Positions 8,930 to 17,779 of a stretch of 64,000 nt of DNA are shown here, one piece after another. How positions within the stretch are numbered: the stretch's first letter is position 1; each line of letters starts with the position of its first letter. This stretch comes from Lewinella cohaerens DSM 23179 (GTDB taxonomy: Bacteria > Bacteroidota > Bacteroidia > Chitinophagales > Saprospiraceae), in contig NZ_KB903539.1 of assembly GCF_000379805.1 (NCBI RefSeq), positions 71,077 through 135,076 on the forward strand, written 5' to 3'. A program made the position numbers and the translations under genes. The notes under the pieces are model-generated. The model ran no database searches and was not told where the DNA came from. It saw only the letters and a list, made by a program, of their open reading frames with translations.

Positions 8930-10414
8930 ATGAAATTAAATTTACTTTGTGGATTTTTTATTCTGACACAATTTCTTTCAGCCCAAACCTTTACGGAGAT
9001 ATCTATCGCCCTTGAATTGGACGGGGTTATGGCAAGTTCCATTGCCTTTTCGGACGTGAACGGGGATGGCAACGATGATGTCCTTATTACAGGGCAGAAC
9101 AGCTTAAATGAACGAATTGCGAAACTGTATACCAACGATGGGACAGGCAATTTCACCGAAATGATGGGAACCCCTTTCGACGGCGTTATAGCAAGTTCCA
9201 TTGCCTTTTCGGACGTGAACGGGGATGGCAACGATGATGTCCTTATTACAGGGCAGAACAGTTTAAACGAAGCAATTGCGAAACTGTACATCAATGATGG
9301 GATGGGTAATTTCACCGAAATGACGGACATTCCTTTTGACGGCGTTGCTGATGGTTCCATTGCCTTTTCTGATGTGAATGGCGATGACAACGATGATGTC
9401 CTCATTATGGGACAGAAAGGTGCAATTCTTGGGAGCGAGCGAATTGCGAAACTGTACATCAATGATGGGATGGGTAATTTCACCGAAATGATGGACATTC
9501 CTTTTGACGGCGTTGCTGATGGTTCCATTGCCTTTTCGGACGTGAATGGCGACGGCAACAACGATGTTCTCATTACGGGATCGAAAGGTATATTTATTGA
9601 GGACGCGCAAATCGCGCAACTGTACATCAATGATGGGGTGGGTAATTTTACCGAAATGACGGCCACCCCTTTTGAAGGTGTAAGGGCAAGTTCCATTGCC
9701 TTTTCGGACGTGAATGGTGACGGCTATGATGATGTTCTCATAACTGGACAGAACGAGCCACCTATTGATAGTGAACGAATTGCGAAACTGTACACTAACG
9801 ACGGGCTGGGCAATTTTACCGAAATGACAGGTACTCCTTTCCAAGGCGTTAGTTTTGGTTCTATCGTCTTCTCGGACGTAAATGGTGACGGCAACGACGA
9901 TGTTCTCATTACAGGAGAAAATATTTCATATGAGCGAATTGCGGAACTGTACACCAACGACGGGCTGGGTAATTTCACCGAAATAACGGACATTCCTTTT
10001 GACGGTGTTATGTTTAGTTCTATCGCCTTCTCGGACGTAAACGGCGACGGTAAAGATGATGTTCTCATTACAGGGTGGAACAGTCTAGACGAGGCAATTG
10101 CGAAACTGTACAAGAACGACGGGATGACATCTTCCATTGATGATTCAATCCTCAGGTTTGATCTTAAATTTATACCCTACCCAAATCCTGTAAAGTCAGG
10201 TGATTTGAATATTACTTTCTACTCAGTTGGAAATGGTTTTGTAAACGTAAAAGTGTATAACCTAAATGGTCATCTTTTAAGTCAACAAAAAGAATTTGTA
10301 GTAATCGGGGACACGACTCTTACAATTGATATTGGCCCTTTGCCCTCAGGAAGTTATTTCATTCAATTGGATAACGGTAAAGAAAAAGGGACAGCTAAGA
10401 TTACTGTGCAGTAG
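8930..10414 (+). CDS. secreted seven-repeat FG-GAP protein with T9SS type A sorting domain
   Basis: 494 residues: signal peptide (residues 1-18, ending FLSAQ), seven tandem repeats of about 53-58 residues (about 28-405), then a type A T9SS C-terminal domain (from about 415; YPNPVKSGDLNI, VKVYNLNGHLL, SGSYFIQLDNG). Each repeat contains SIAFSDVNGDGNDDVLITG, a calcium-binding D-x-N-x-D-G loop of the FG-GAP/VCBS type, and IAKLYxNDGxGNFTEM. Seven such repeats would close a seven-bladed beta-propeller, as in integrin alpha. DNA of repeats 1 and 2 is almost identical over about 75 bases, so recent slippage or unequal recombination is likely. Ligand unknown; exported to the cell surface or medium. 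Confidence 0.88.
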   Translation: MKLNLLCGFFILTQFLSAQTFTEISIALELDGVMASSIAFSDVNGDGNDDVLITGQNSLNERIAKLYTNDGTGNFTEMMGTPFDGVIASSIAFSDVNGDGNDDVLITGQNSLNEAIAKLYINDGMGNFTEMTDIPFDGVADGSIAFSDVNGDDNDDVLIMGQKGAILGSERIAKLYINDGMGNFTEMMDIPFDGVADGSIAFSDVNGDGNNDVLITGSKGIFIEDAQIAQLYINDGVGNFTEMTATPFEGVRASSIAFSDVNGDGYDDVLITGQNEPPIDSERIAKLYTNDGLGNFTEMTGTPFQGVSFGSIVFSDVNGDGNDDVLITGENISYERIAELYTNDGLGNFTEITDIPFDGVMFSSIAFSDVNGDGKDDVLITGWNSLDEAIAKLYKNDGMTSSIDDSILRFDLKFIPYPNPVKSGDLNITFYSVGNGFVNVKVYNLNGHLLSQQKEFVVIGDTTLTIDIGPLPSGSYFIQLDNGKEKGTAKITVQ

Positions 10415-10444
10415 AGTAAGAGAAAGGCTAAAGTCTCAATGCCA

Positions 10445-10517
10445 GGTGTTGAGGCCATTGTCGGCAGCCTTTTGCGCACGGAGCAAGGGCCTATGATGAA
10501 ATTCATCAAGAGTGAAA
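10445..10517 (+). pseudogene. 73-bp diverged copy of the 8492-8564 coding segment
   Basis: Matches 8492-8564 in the membrane-protein gene with 5 differences in 73 bases. Three are third-position synonymous changes and two change one Pro codon (ccg) to Leu (ttg). The frame continues only a few codons before a stop, with no start. It is a remnant of a paralogous gene that was once under selection, cut at 10517. Confidence 0.75.
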
Positions 10518-10685
10518 AGGAAACGGATACCGCCACTAGAAAAAGATATTGATCTTGCTAAGAATGATCATCTCTATAAAGTTGTTACCGAGTATGAAAA
10601 CCCCTTGGCTTTTGTGGGGGAACTAAAAGGCTATTATGAAGATCGAATTTTTAAATTGAAGAAAAGAACAAGGAAAGGATGTTGA
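10518..10685 (+). pseudogene. 3' fragment of an unidentified gene
   Basis: An open frame of about 55 codons without a proper start runs from the abrupt junction at 10517 to a TGA that overlaps the HAD start codon (ATGTTGA at 10679-10685). It contains charged, protein-like sequence (KNDHLYKVVTEYENPLAF). The overlap with the HAD gene is typical of translational coupling, so this was probably the last part of an upstream operon partner whose 5' part was lost when the FG-GAP region was rearranged. Family not recognised. Confidence 0.5.
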
Positions 10686-11329
10686 AAAAAATAACCTGTG
10701 TTTTGTTTGATATGGATGGTGTCATTATCGATTCCGAATTACTCCATAAAAAAGCGTACTACGAAACCTTTGTTTCTTTAGGTCTAGAGGTGTCGGAGGA
10801 GTTGTACAAAACCTTGACGGGGTCTTCTACCATAAATGCTTTTCAGAAACTGGTAGCACATTTTGATTTAAAGGAAGACCCGAACGAGTTGGTTTTACAA
10901 AAACGCAAGCGCTATGTTGATTTCTTTGAGAATGATCCAACCTTACATTTGGTAAATGGCGTAGAGGAGATTATCAAGTATTTCTACAACAAGGGGATGA
11001 CTTTAGTACTGGCGTCTTCTTCTGCGATGGTAAATATTGATCGTGTGTTTAACCGATTTGACCTGAATCAATACTTTACGGCTAAGATCAGTGGCGCAGA
11101 CTTAAAGGAATCCAAACCACATCCAGAGATCTTTGAAAAAGCCGCAGTTTTAGGAAACACCCCCAAAGAAAACTGTATTGTTATCGAAGATTCCGACAAT
11201 GGGGTTAAAGCCGCTAATGATGCCGGAATTTTTGTCTTTGGATACAGAAATCCAATGGCCGCAGATCAAACCTTAGAGAATGCCGATGTGATAATTACGG
11301 ACTTTGGGGAATTGAGGAGCTATATCTGA
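10679..11329 (+). CDS. HAD family phosphatase, beta-phosphoglucomutase-like
   Basis: 216 residues with all four HAD motifs: DMDGVIIDSE (residues about 9-18; nucleophile and general-acid Asp), ASSSAM (motif II), SKPHPEIFEKA (motif III Lys) and IEDSDNGVKAANDAG (motif IV metal ligands). The helical cap between motifs I and II places it in subfamily IA with beta-phosphoglucomutase and phosphoglycolate phosphatase-like enzymes. Exact substrate is undetermined, probably a sugar phosphate. The start overlaps the fragment at 10518-10685, implying it once was the second gene of an operon. Convergent with the UvrA-like gene. Confidence 0.85.
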   Translation: MLKKITCVLFDMDGVIIDSELLHKKAYYETFVSLGLEVSEELYKTLTGSSTINAFQKLVAHFDLKEDPNELVLQKRKRYVDFFENDPTLHLVNGVEEIIKYFYNKGMTLVLASSSAMVNIDRVFNRFDLNQYFTAKISGADLKESKPHPEIFEKAAVLGNTPKENCIVIEDSDNGVKAANDAGIFVFGYRNPMAADQTLENADVIITDFGELRSYI

Positions 11330-11344
11330 GCTGGTTTAAAAAAC

Positions 11345-14300
11345 TCAAACCACCTCTCCACCCATCACGCCACTACCCGGCCCAAGCGTAATCACCCGGT
11401 CGGCAGCGTCGATCAAGATGCTATTGTGCTCAATGAAAAGGAGGGTGTCGCCACTATCAATAATCGATTGGAGAACGGTGATTAATTGTAAGATATCAAA
11501 ATAATGGAGCCCCGTACTCGGTTCATCGAAAAGGTATAACCTGGTACCTTTTCGTTTTTGCATCAATGATTTAGCTAGTTTCAAGCGTTGAGCTTCTCCG
11601 CCGGATAAGGTGTTGCCCGATTGGCCCAATCGTAAATGTCCTACTCCTACTTGCTTTAGAATCTTTAAATTTTCTACAATAGCTCCTGTATCGAAAAAAA
11701 CAATGGCTTCTTGCACGGTCATGCGTAATATTTCGCCTATGGAGCGACCTTTGTATTTGCACGCCAGAACGGCCTCATTGTAGCGCATTCCTTTGCAAGT
11801 GTCACAGGTAAGCCAGATATCACTCATAAAATCCATGCTGGTTTTCAGCTTTCCAAGGCCAGCACAAGTGCCACACTTTCCGTTTTTGCTTTGATAGGAA
11901 AAGTCAGCTTTCTTCCATCCGGCGTCTTTTGCAGAATCTGTTTTTGAGAAGGTGGTCTTTAGCTGTTCGAGAATGCCGGTATAGGAAACAGGCGTGCTCG
12001 ATCTGCTTTGTTTCAGCGGCTCCTGGTCAATGAGCAGCACCTCTTCAAACTGATCCAATCCATTTACGGAAGTACAGCCAACGGGGCGGTTTTTCAACCA
12101 GGAACGATACAACACCTCTTTAATTAAGCTTGATTTTCCACTTCCGGAAACACCTTTGATAGCGGTTATTTGCCGAGCATAAAAGTTTACATCAATATTC
12201 TTAAGGTTATTGGCAAACGCTCCTTTTACGCCAAAGGGAGCACCGTTTTTGTTGTGTTTCTTAACGAGAGGGTGTAGTTGTTTTTGCAGTAATTGATAGG
12301 TCACGGAATGCTTCGCATCGGTAATGGCGGAAACTTTTCCTTGGTAGATTACCTCGCCTCCTAAATCTCCGGCACCTGGCCCCATTTCAATCAGGTAATC
12401 AGCATTTTGAATGAAAGATGGGTCATGCTCAACTACGACCACGGTGTTGCCATTCGCAACAATACTTTTTAATACTTTTGATAAAATGGCTACCTGCTCT
12501 TTATCTAACCCTATGGTGGGTTCATCCAAAACATAGATGACACCAAACAGGTGGGTAGACAATTGCCCCGCGAGCGTAACCCGCTGTCGTTCCCCACCGG
12601 AAAGCGTACTCACCGTTCTATCTATGCTTAAATATCCCAAGCCAAGGTCAACAATGGTCTTCAAGGATGTGGTGACTGCTGGCAAGACAGCTTTACTGAT
12701 GGCCAAAACAATCGGATCTACTTTGTGATCTACTTGCTCCATAAATTCAAGGGCCGAGACAATGCTCAATTGAGAAAGCTCATGAATGCTTTTTCCTAGA
12801 AATTTTGTGTTTGCTAATTCCGGTTTTAATCGGCTTCCCTGGCAGGTTGGACACACAACATCATGAAGTAAATCCTCTAAAGCCTTGATATTCTTGTTAT
12901 GGCGTTTCCGCTGATACTCCTCATCGATATAATTGCAGAACCCTAGCCATTTTGCCGATAAGGATTGTGTTCCGGTTCTTGATTTAGTAGTAAAATCCCA
13001 AGTGACATTCCATACGGCATCGCCGGTTCCGTACAGGATAATTTCCTTTATCTCCTCTTCCAGTTGCAGCCAAGGGCGGTCGATATTCAGTTGGAGCTGT
13101 TTGGCTACTTCCTTGAGTGTTGCCATGAATTGGCCATTCCTATCAGCATAATAAGCAACAGCCTTATTCACGGATAGCGCACCTTCAAAGATGGACTTCT
13201 CCCGAGCAATGACCACCTCATCGGGATTGCATTTGCGTTGTATACCGAGGCCTTCACATTCCGGGCATGCACCCAAATGATGGTTGAAGGAAAAGTGCTG
13301 AGCCGTATAGGTTTCTCCTTCCTGCTGCGCTATCCTGGAATACAACAACCTGAAGGCATCATACACGCCTGAAAGTGTACCCACCGTTGATCGCTTGGAA
13401 GGCGTTCCTCCCTTCCTGTTGATCCCAATAGCAGGGCCTAAACCAGAGAAGGAAGCGATTTTTGCTTCACTATTTTGTTGAAGAAAACTCCTGTTGTAGG
13501 TAGATAAGGACTCCGTAAAGCGGGCGTTGGATTCGGCAAACAAGGTATCATATACCAATGATGATTTTCCACTCCCTGAAACCCCGGTGACGACAGTCAA
13601 CTGATTCTTAGGAATACGAACATCAATGTTTTTAAGGCCGTGCGTCGTTACTCCATTCAGAATGATCTCCTTGTGAACAAGCCTATCTAGTGAGACGGTC
13701 TGCTCAGTTTTGTTAGCCCCGATTGCTAATGACTGCAAATCATTAGCAATCAAACCTCTGCGTCTCTGCGCCTCTGCGCGATTATCCCTTGGAATCCCCT
13801 GGTAAACAACTTCACCTCCGTTTGCACCACCTTTGGGGCCGAGTTCAATATGCCAATCGCCCCAGCCAATAATCGCTTCGCTTTGCTCGATACAAACGAT
13901 GGTATTGCCTTTCTGCTTGATGCGGTCAAACAATAGGAGTAGCGTTTTGATATCATCGTGATGCAAGCCAATACTTGGCTCAATGATCACGTATAAGGTG
14001 TCTCCGGTATCCTTTTTCTGTAGCTGGTTGGCAATTTTAATACGTTGCGCTTCTCCTCCCGAAAGGGTGGTTGATGACTGCCCCAGCGTTAGGTAGCCGA
14101 GTCCTATCTCTTGTAGTATTTTGAGCCCTGTCAGTACTTTTTTATGACCGTCAAAAAAGGCTATGGCTTCATTGATGGATAATTTATAGGTATCCGCAAT
14201 AGACAATCCATTGTACTTTATCTGAAGGGTTTCTTTATTAAATCGATCACCATTGCAGGTGCCACATACCAAGTCTACATTGCCTAAAAAGTGCATGCCG

Positions 14301-16306
14301 ATCTGTGTTTTTCCAGCACCTTGGCACGTTTCACACCTTCCTCCTTTGTTATTGAATGAAAAGCGAGACTTGGTGAATCCTTGCGCTTTTGATTCAGGTA
14401 AACTAGCGTAGAGATCACGAATATGATCTGACAATCCTAAGTAGGTAGCAGGATTACTACGTGGTGTTTTCCCTATGGGGGAATGATCTATAAAGATCAG
14501 TTTGTTAATGGTATCAATATTTTCATGGCGGGCCAGCTTGGCGGGGATATCGGCGTCTATCTCCAGGCATTCTCGCACTACTTTGAGTAAGGTCCCTTTT
14601 ACCAGGCTAGATTTTCCGGTACCTGATTGTCCACTGACAACATTGAGCTTTCCAAGCTGAAATTCAACGTCAATGTTTTTCAGGTTTCGTTCCTGGCATC
14701 CGATAAGGCGAATCGAACCAATTTCTGCTTTTGAATTTTCATCAGCAATTTTCGACGATTGCAAATCGCCTGAAATTAAACCTCTGCGTCTCTGCGACTC
14801 TGCGCGATTATAGTCTGTGTGGTTATACTTAATTGCTCGGTAAGTCGGACTAACCTCCTTCAATTCCTCCTTTTGCGAAAACGCTAAAAATGGACCATTA
14901 AAAATAAGTTCGCCCCCATTGACGCCAGCTTCTGGGCCAATTTCTATGATATGATCGGCATTGGTAATGGTGTCAATATCATGTTCTACAACAATGACTG
15001 TGTTCCCTTTTTTGACCAGTTGTTTAAAATGATAAATCAAGCGCTCGTTTTCTTCAGGATGTAACCCTATAGAAGGTTCATCAAAAACGTAAAGCACATC
15101 ACTTAAGGGAACCAATATTTGATTGGCCACTCGAATACGCTGAATCTCGCTGGCACGAAGCGATTTCGAGGAACGATCCAAGGTCAAATGCCCCAAGCCC
15201 AAGTCTTCCAATAAATCAACTTGAGCCTCTATTTTTTTGATAATCTCATGCGCTACACCTTCCCAGGTATTTGACCGAATCCACGTTTTAAGCGCGTTCA
15301 GTTCCAAGGTCACAATTTCTGCTATTGATTTCCCTTGAACGGTAACACTTAGGGCATCGTCATTTAATCGCGTACCATTACACGATGGGCAGGTTACCGC
15401 ACGCACGTACTTGAGAATATTGGCATTCCGATCTCTTCTGAGAATATCAGACATTATCGGAATCATTCCTTTGTAATGTCCTTCTTCCCGTGGTTTGGCC
15501 TTGATTCCTGTCCATTTCAACCGTGATTCAAGACTGTGTTTACCAAAAGGTACTTTGATCTTATCGCTTCCATACAAAACCACCTTGCGTTGCTGGTCGG
15601 TCAGCTCCTTCCACGGAATATCGACATTGAAACCTTCAGCTTCACACACTTGATTCAGAACGTCAATCGTCACTTGAGAATACATGATATACCCATTGGG
15701 TAATGTTGGCGCGAGTGCTCCTTCTCGAATTGATTTTTCTGGAAAAACGATAAGGCGGTTAAGGTCTATTTGTTCTTCTTTACCAATGCCATTGCAACGT
15801 TTACATTTACCAACGGCTGAATTGAACGAAAAGAGGGCGCGAGAAAGCTCGATATTCTTATCTGTGACTCCTGCCCTTGCAAATAGCAAGCGTAACAGAT
15901 CATAGATGTCCGACATTGTTCCAACAGTAGAACGCGCATGCATTCCTGTCGTACGCTGCCCAATCGCAATCACGGGAGAAAGTCCTTCAATCTCATCCAC
16001 CTCCGGGCGGCTCAATTTTCCCATAAACTGCCGAGAAAAAGAAGGTAGCGTTTCAAAATACCTGCGTTGTCCTTCTTTGGCAATGATCTCAAAAACAAGG
16101 CTAGATTTCCCTGAGCCTGATATTCCAGTCACTGCAATCAACTTGTTGTGTGGAATACGCAGCGAAATGTCTTTCAGGTTGTTCGTCCTTGCTCCTCGAA
16201 TGACTATTTCCAGACGTGTTTTTGATGGCATCCCGTGAAAATAGTAAAATATTTTTTTGCTTAGCCTTTCGTGTGTTTTTCCTTCAAGCACTGAGTCGTA
16301 AACCAT
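11345..16306 (-). CDS. double-length UvrA-like ABC ATPase (two UvrA copies in tandem)
   Basis: 1653 residues, about twice a short UvrA, with four ABC ATPase modules. Walker A: GISGSGKS (~62), GQSGTGKS (~560), GVSGSGKS (~909), GVSGSGKS (~1385). Signatures: LRASEIQR (degenerate), LSGGEAQR, LSGGERQR, LSGGEAQR. Walker B: FDEPSIGL, IIEPSIGL (Asp replaced), LDEPTIGL, FDEPSTGL. Zinc-binding CxxC pairs are present (CKRCNG, CETCQG, CPECEG, CGTCAG and partners). Each half is shorter than canonical UvrA (~940), suggesting loss of the UvrB-binding region, as in UvrA2-type proteins linked to drug or DNA-damage tolerance. Linkers near 497-514 and 839-855 are encoded by dispersed repeats. The conserved domain starts at LEIVIRGARTNNL, so the Met at residue 26 (codon at 16231) is a plausible true start. 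Confidence 0.85.
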   Translation of the reverse strand: MVYDSVLEGKTHERLSKKIFYYFHGMPSKTRLEIVIRGARTNNLKDISLRIPHNKLIAVTGISGSGKSSLVFEIIAKEGQRRYFETLPSFSRQFMGKLSRPEVDEIEGLSPVIAIGQRTTGMHARSTVGTMSDIYDLLRLLFARAGVTDKNIELSRALFSFNSAVGKCKRCNGIGKEEQIDLNRLIVFPEKSIREGALAPTLPNGYIMYSQVTIDVLNQVCEAEGFNVDIPWKELTDQQRKVVLYGSDKIKVPFGKHSLESRLKWTGIKAKPREEGHYKGMIPIMSDILRRDRNANILKYVRAVTCPSCNGTRLNDDALSVTVQGKSIAEIVTLELNALKTWIRSNTWEGVAHEIIKKIEAQVDLLEDLGLGHLTLDRSSKSLRASEIQRIRVANQILVPLSDVLYVFDEPSIGLHPEENERLIYHFKQLVKKGNTVIVVEHDIDTITNADHIIEIGPEAGVNGGELIFNGPFLAFSQKEELKEVSPTYRAIKYNHTDYNRAESQRRRGLISGDLQSSKIADENSKAEIGSIRLIGCQERNLKNIDVEFQLGKLNVVSGQSGTGKSSLVKGTLLKVVRECLEIDADIPAKLARHENIDTINKLIFIDHSPIGKTPRSNPATYLGLSDHIRDLYASLPESKAQGFTKSRFSFNNKGGRCETCQGAGKTQIGMHFLGNVDLVCGTCNGDRFNKETLQIKYNGLSIADTYKLSINEAIAFFDGHKKVLTGLKILQEIGLGYLTLGQSSTTLSGGEAQRIKIANQLQKKDTGDTLYVIIEPSIGLHHDDIKTLLLLFDRIKQKGNTIVCIEQSEAIIGWGDWHIELGPKGGANGGEVVYQGIPRDNRAEAQRRRGLIANDLQSLAIGANKTEQTVSLDRLVHKEIILNGVTTHGLKNIDVRIPKNQLTVVTGVSGSGKSSLVYDTLFAESNARFTESLSTYNRSFLQQNSEAKIASFSGLGPAIGINRKGGTPSKRSTVGTLSGVYDAFRLLYSRIAQQEGETYTAQHFSFNHHLGACPECEGLGIQRKCNPDEVVIAREKSIFEGALSVNKAVAYYADRNGQFMATLKEVAKQLQLNIDRPWLQLEEEIKEIILYGTGDAVWNVTWDFTTKSRTGTQSLSAKWLGFCNYIDEEYQRKRHNKNIKALEDLLHDVVCPTCQGSRLKPELANTKFLGKSIHELSQLSIVSALEFMEQVDHKVDPIVLAISKAVLPAVTTSLKTIVDLGLGYLSIDRTVSTLSGGERQRVTLAGQLSTHLFGVIYVLDEPTIGLDKEQVAILSKVLKSIVANGNTVVVVEHDPSFIQNADYLIEMGPGAGDLGGEVIYQGKVSAITDAKHSVTYQLLQKQLHPLVKKHNKNGAPFGVKGAFANNLKNIDVNFYARQITAIKGVSGSGKSSLIKEVLYRSWLKNRPVGCTSVNGLDQFEEVLLIDQEPLKQSRSSTPVSYTGILEQLKTTFSKTDSAKDAGWKKADFSYQSKNGKCGTCAGLGKLKTSMDFMSDIWLTCDTCKGMRYNEAVLACKYKGRSIGEILRMTVQEAIVFFDTGAIVENLKILKQVGVGHLRLGQSGNTLSGGEAQRLKLAKSLMQKRKGTRLYLFDEPSTGLHYFDILQLITVLQSIIDSGDTLLFIEHNSILIDAADRVITLGPGSGVMGGEVV
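13721..13790. repeat. dispersed repeat copy inside the UvrA-like ORF (linker 2)
   Basis: A 12-bp perfect hairpin (13721-13732 with 13740-13751, loop CTGCAAA) is followed by AACCTCTGCGTCTCTGCG and CCTCTGCGCGATTAT. In the reading frame it encodes the linker NRAEAQRRRGLIANDLQS. The same design is at 14747-14816. Intergenic repeats of the CTCTGCGTCTCTGCG type are common in many bacteria; here the copy is in frame. Confidence 0.75.
14747..14816. repeat. dispersed repeat copy inside the UvrA-like ORF (linker 1)
   Basis: Second copy of the repeat: an imperfect hairpin around the same TGCAAAT loop (arms about 14747-14760 and 14765-14778), then AACCTCTGCGTCTCTGCGAC and TCTGCGCGATTAT. In frame it encodes NRAESQRRRGLISGDLQS at the module 1/2 junction. 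Confidence 0.7.
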
Positions 16307-16329
16307 CCAACCACCAAACCATCCCCCCC

Positions 16330-16929
16330 CTAATACCTCCTCGGCTGGTCATTGTCCTCCTCCTCAATATCAAAGAACTTATCATTCTCTTGGCGTTCTA
16401 CAGAACTGTCGATTTGGTCCATTACATCGAGGGCGTGTTGGTAAAACTCCTGGAAAACAGGCCATACACGTTGGCCGGCGGCCCAGGCGTATTCAGGAAC
16501 GGGTTGCAATATGGTATAGGTAATAGAATCTTCTTTGGTGTCTGGGTCAATCATTCTAGAGTTGTCGGCGAAAGACACAAGAACACTATACAAGAAAATG
16601 AAGAAAAACATGGAGATGCCCCCTCCCATGATTTGATTGATGAAGTTGATATTAACCGCTTCCAGCATGTTTTCCAAGCCATTGGCCAGCATTCGGAATA
16701 AAACAAGGGTAAGGATAAATGTAAGCAGAAAAGCAGCAGGTAGCATGATTGTTCCTGGGCCATCAATCCATTCTTGAAGCATCGTAGATACCGTAGGGCT
16801 GAATTTGGCTGCAGCCATAAACCCAAATAGAAAGGAGATCGTGGTGAGCACCGTCTTGATGATCCCACGCGAATAACCTACCCAGAAACCGTAGAGTGCG
16901 ATAACCGCACAAATAACGTCTATGATCAT
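16330..16929 (-). CDS. cvpA: CvpA family membrane protein
   Basis: 199 residues, with the CvpA arrangement of four hydrophobic helices. The N-terminal motif is DVICAVIALYGFWVGYSRGIIKTV, where the small-residue G-x-x-x-G/S-R-G pattern is conserved in CvpA. The C-terminal ~45 residues are acidic and cytoplasmic. CvpA homologues are inner-membrane proteins needed for colicin V export in E. coli and for envelope or bile-stress tolerance elsewhere; the mechanism is unclear. It lies just upstream of the UvrA-like gene on the same strand, separated by a low-complexity CCATCCAACCACC tract (about 16309-16328). The two need not be cotranscribed. Confidence 0.85.
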   Translation of the reverse strand: MIIDVICAVIALYGFWVGYSRGIIKTVLTTISFLFGFMAAAKFSPTVSTMLQEWIDGPGTIMLPAAFLLTFILTLVLFRMLANGLENMLEAVNINFINQIMGGGISMFFFIFLYSVLVSFADNSRMIDPDTKEDSITYTILQPVPEYAWAAGQRVWPVFQEFYQHALDVMDQIDSSVERQENDKFFDIEEEDNDQPRRY

Positions 16930-17118
16930 TGGTGATCTGTTGTTTTGTATTCTTTATTATTGAACAACCTTGCGACGCTGATGATTGGTCAAAGATGCGA
17001 ATATTTAAGTAAGTGATTAAATTCTTTAGACGAAAGCGTGGAAATTAGCGTTCAACCTTTTTATAGAACAAGAGGAGGCCAGTGAAAGTAATCTGCTGAA
17101 TAGTTGCATTTTGTTCCT

Positions 17119-17126
17119 TATCTTTG
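17119..17126 (+). promoter_or_regulatory. -7 promoter box
   Basis: TATCTTTG matches TAnnTTTG, 27 bases before the ATG at 17154. No TTG at a good -33 distance is seen, so the call rests on the -7 box alone. Confidence 0.45.
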
Positions 17127-17153
17127 ATTTCCAAATTGTAAAAATTCCCAAAA

Positions 17154-17624
17154 ATGATGAGATCTCTTTTAACTACTGCATGTCTTTTAGCGCTGCCTTT
17201 TTTGGCGGCTGCACAATCTGGTTCACTAGATAAAATTTTTATGCTAGGTACCGAAGAACAACGCTATGAGCAGCTGACTTCTTCCTATAGCCAGTCTTTG
17301 CTTGAAGCTTCTGCTGGTGACATCACCAAGGCCTTTGAAGGTTGGTTGGATATGCAGCAGGCAATAGACAGTTATGCCAATAGCCAGAATTTTGACCTGA
17401 ATGGTGTACGCCTTTGGTTACACGTCTTTTGGGCAGAGGATGGACAAATTGACCAAATGGGATTCCTCTTACGTCCCGATTCTCGTTTGGTAGATGAAGG
17501 TGAAATCAAAGTGCTTCTAGCAGGCTTTGTTGAGCAATACCGCTTGCCGATCCAAAGCGGCAAAAAGTTTAACCATTATACGGGAGCTGCTTTTCCTACC
17601 TTGTCTCAGCGTAGAGGCAATTAA
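17154..17624 (+). CDS. hypothetical secreted protein
   Basis: 156 residues with a clear signal peptide (MMRSLLTTACLLALPFLAAAQS, cleavage after AAA or AAQ) and a small mixed alpha/beta mature domain. The phrase GVRLWLHVFWAEDGQIDQMGFLLRPDSR recalls short periplasmic proteins of Bacteroidota whose role is unknown; it also loosely resembles TonB C-terminal-like folds, but I do not claim that. Monocistronic: it has its own -7 box at 17119 and a strong terminator at 17675-17717. Confidence 0.7.
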   Translation: MMRSLLTTACLLALPFLAAAQSGSLDKIFMLGTEEQRYEQLTSSYSQSLLEASAGDITKAFEGWLDMQQAIDSYANSQNFDLNGVRLWLHVFWAEDGQIDQMGFLLRPDSRLVDEGEIKVLLAGFVEQYRLPIQSGKKFNHYTGAAFPTLSQRRGN

Positions 17625-17674
17625 TACTTTCTACGTAAGAAAAGCCAACTTAATTCAAGCAAGGCTAAGAAATG

Positions 17675-17717
17675 ATCCCGATTATCGCTTTAAGTAGCAT
17701 AATCGGGATTGTTTTTT
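17675..17717 (+). terminator. rho-independent terminator
   Basis: An 11-bp perfect stem (17675-17685 with 17699-17709, ATCCCGATTAT arms) with a 13-base loop, followed by TGTTTTTT. It ends the gene at 17154-17624. Confidence 0.85.
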
Positions 17718-17779
17718 CCCATATATATAGTCTTTTGCCCTTTAAATCTTTATAGATTTGACCTATAAAACCTGTAAGT

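Noticed and set aside
9263-9844. Antisense ORFs of up to 262 codons opposite the FG-GAP gene
   Set aside because: They mirror the tandem repeats of the sense gene and look repetitive only because the DNA is repetitive.
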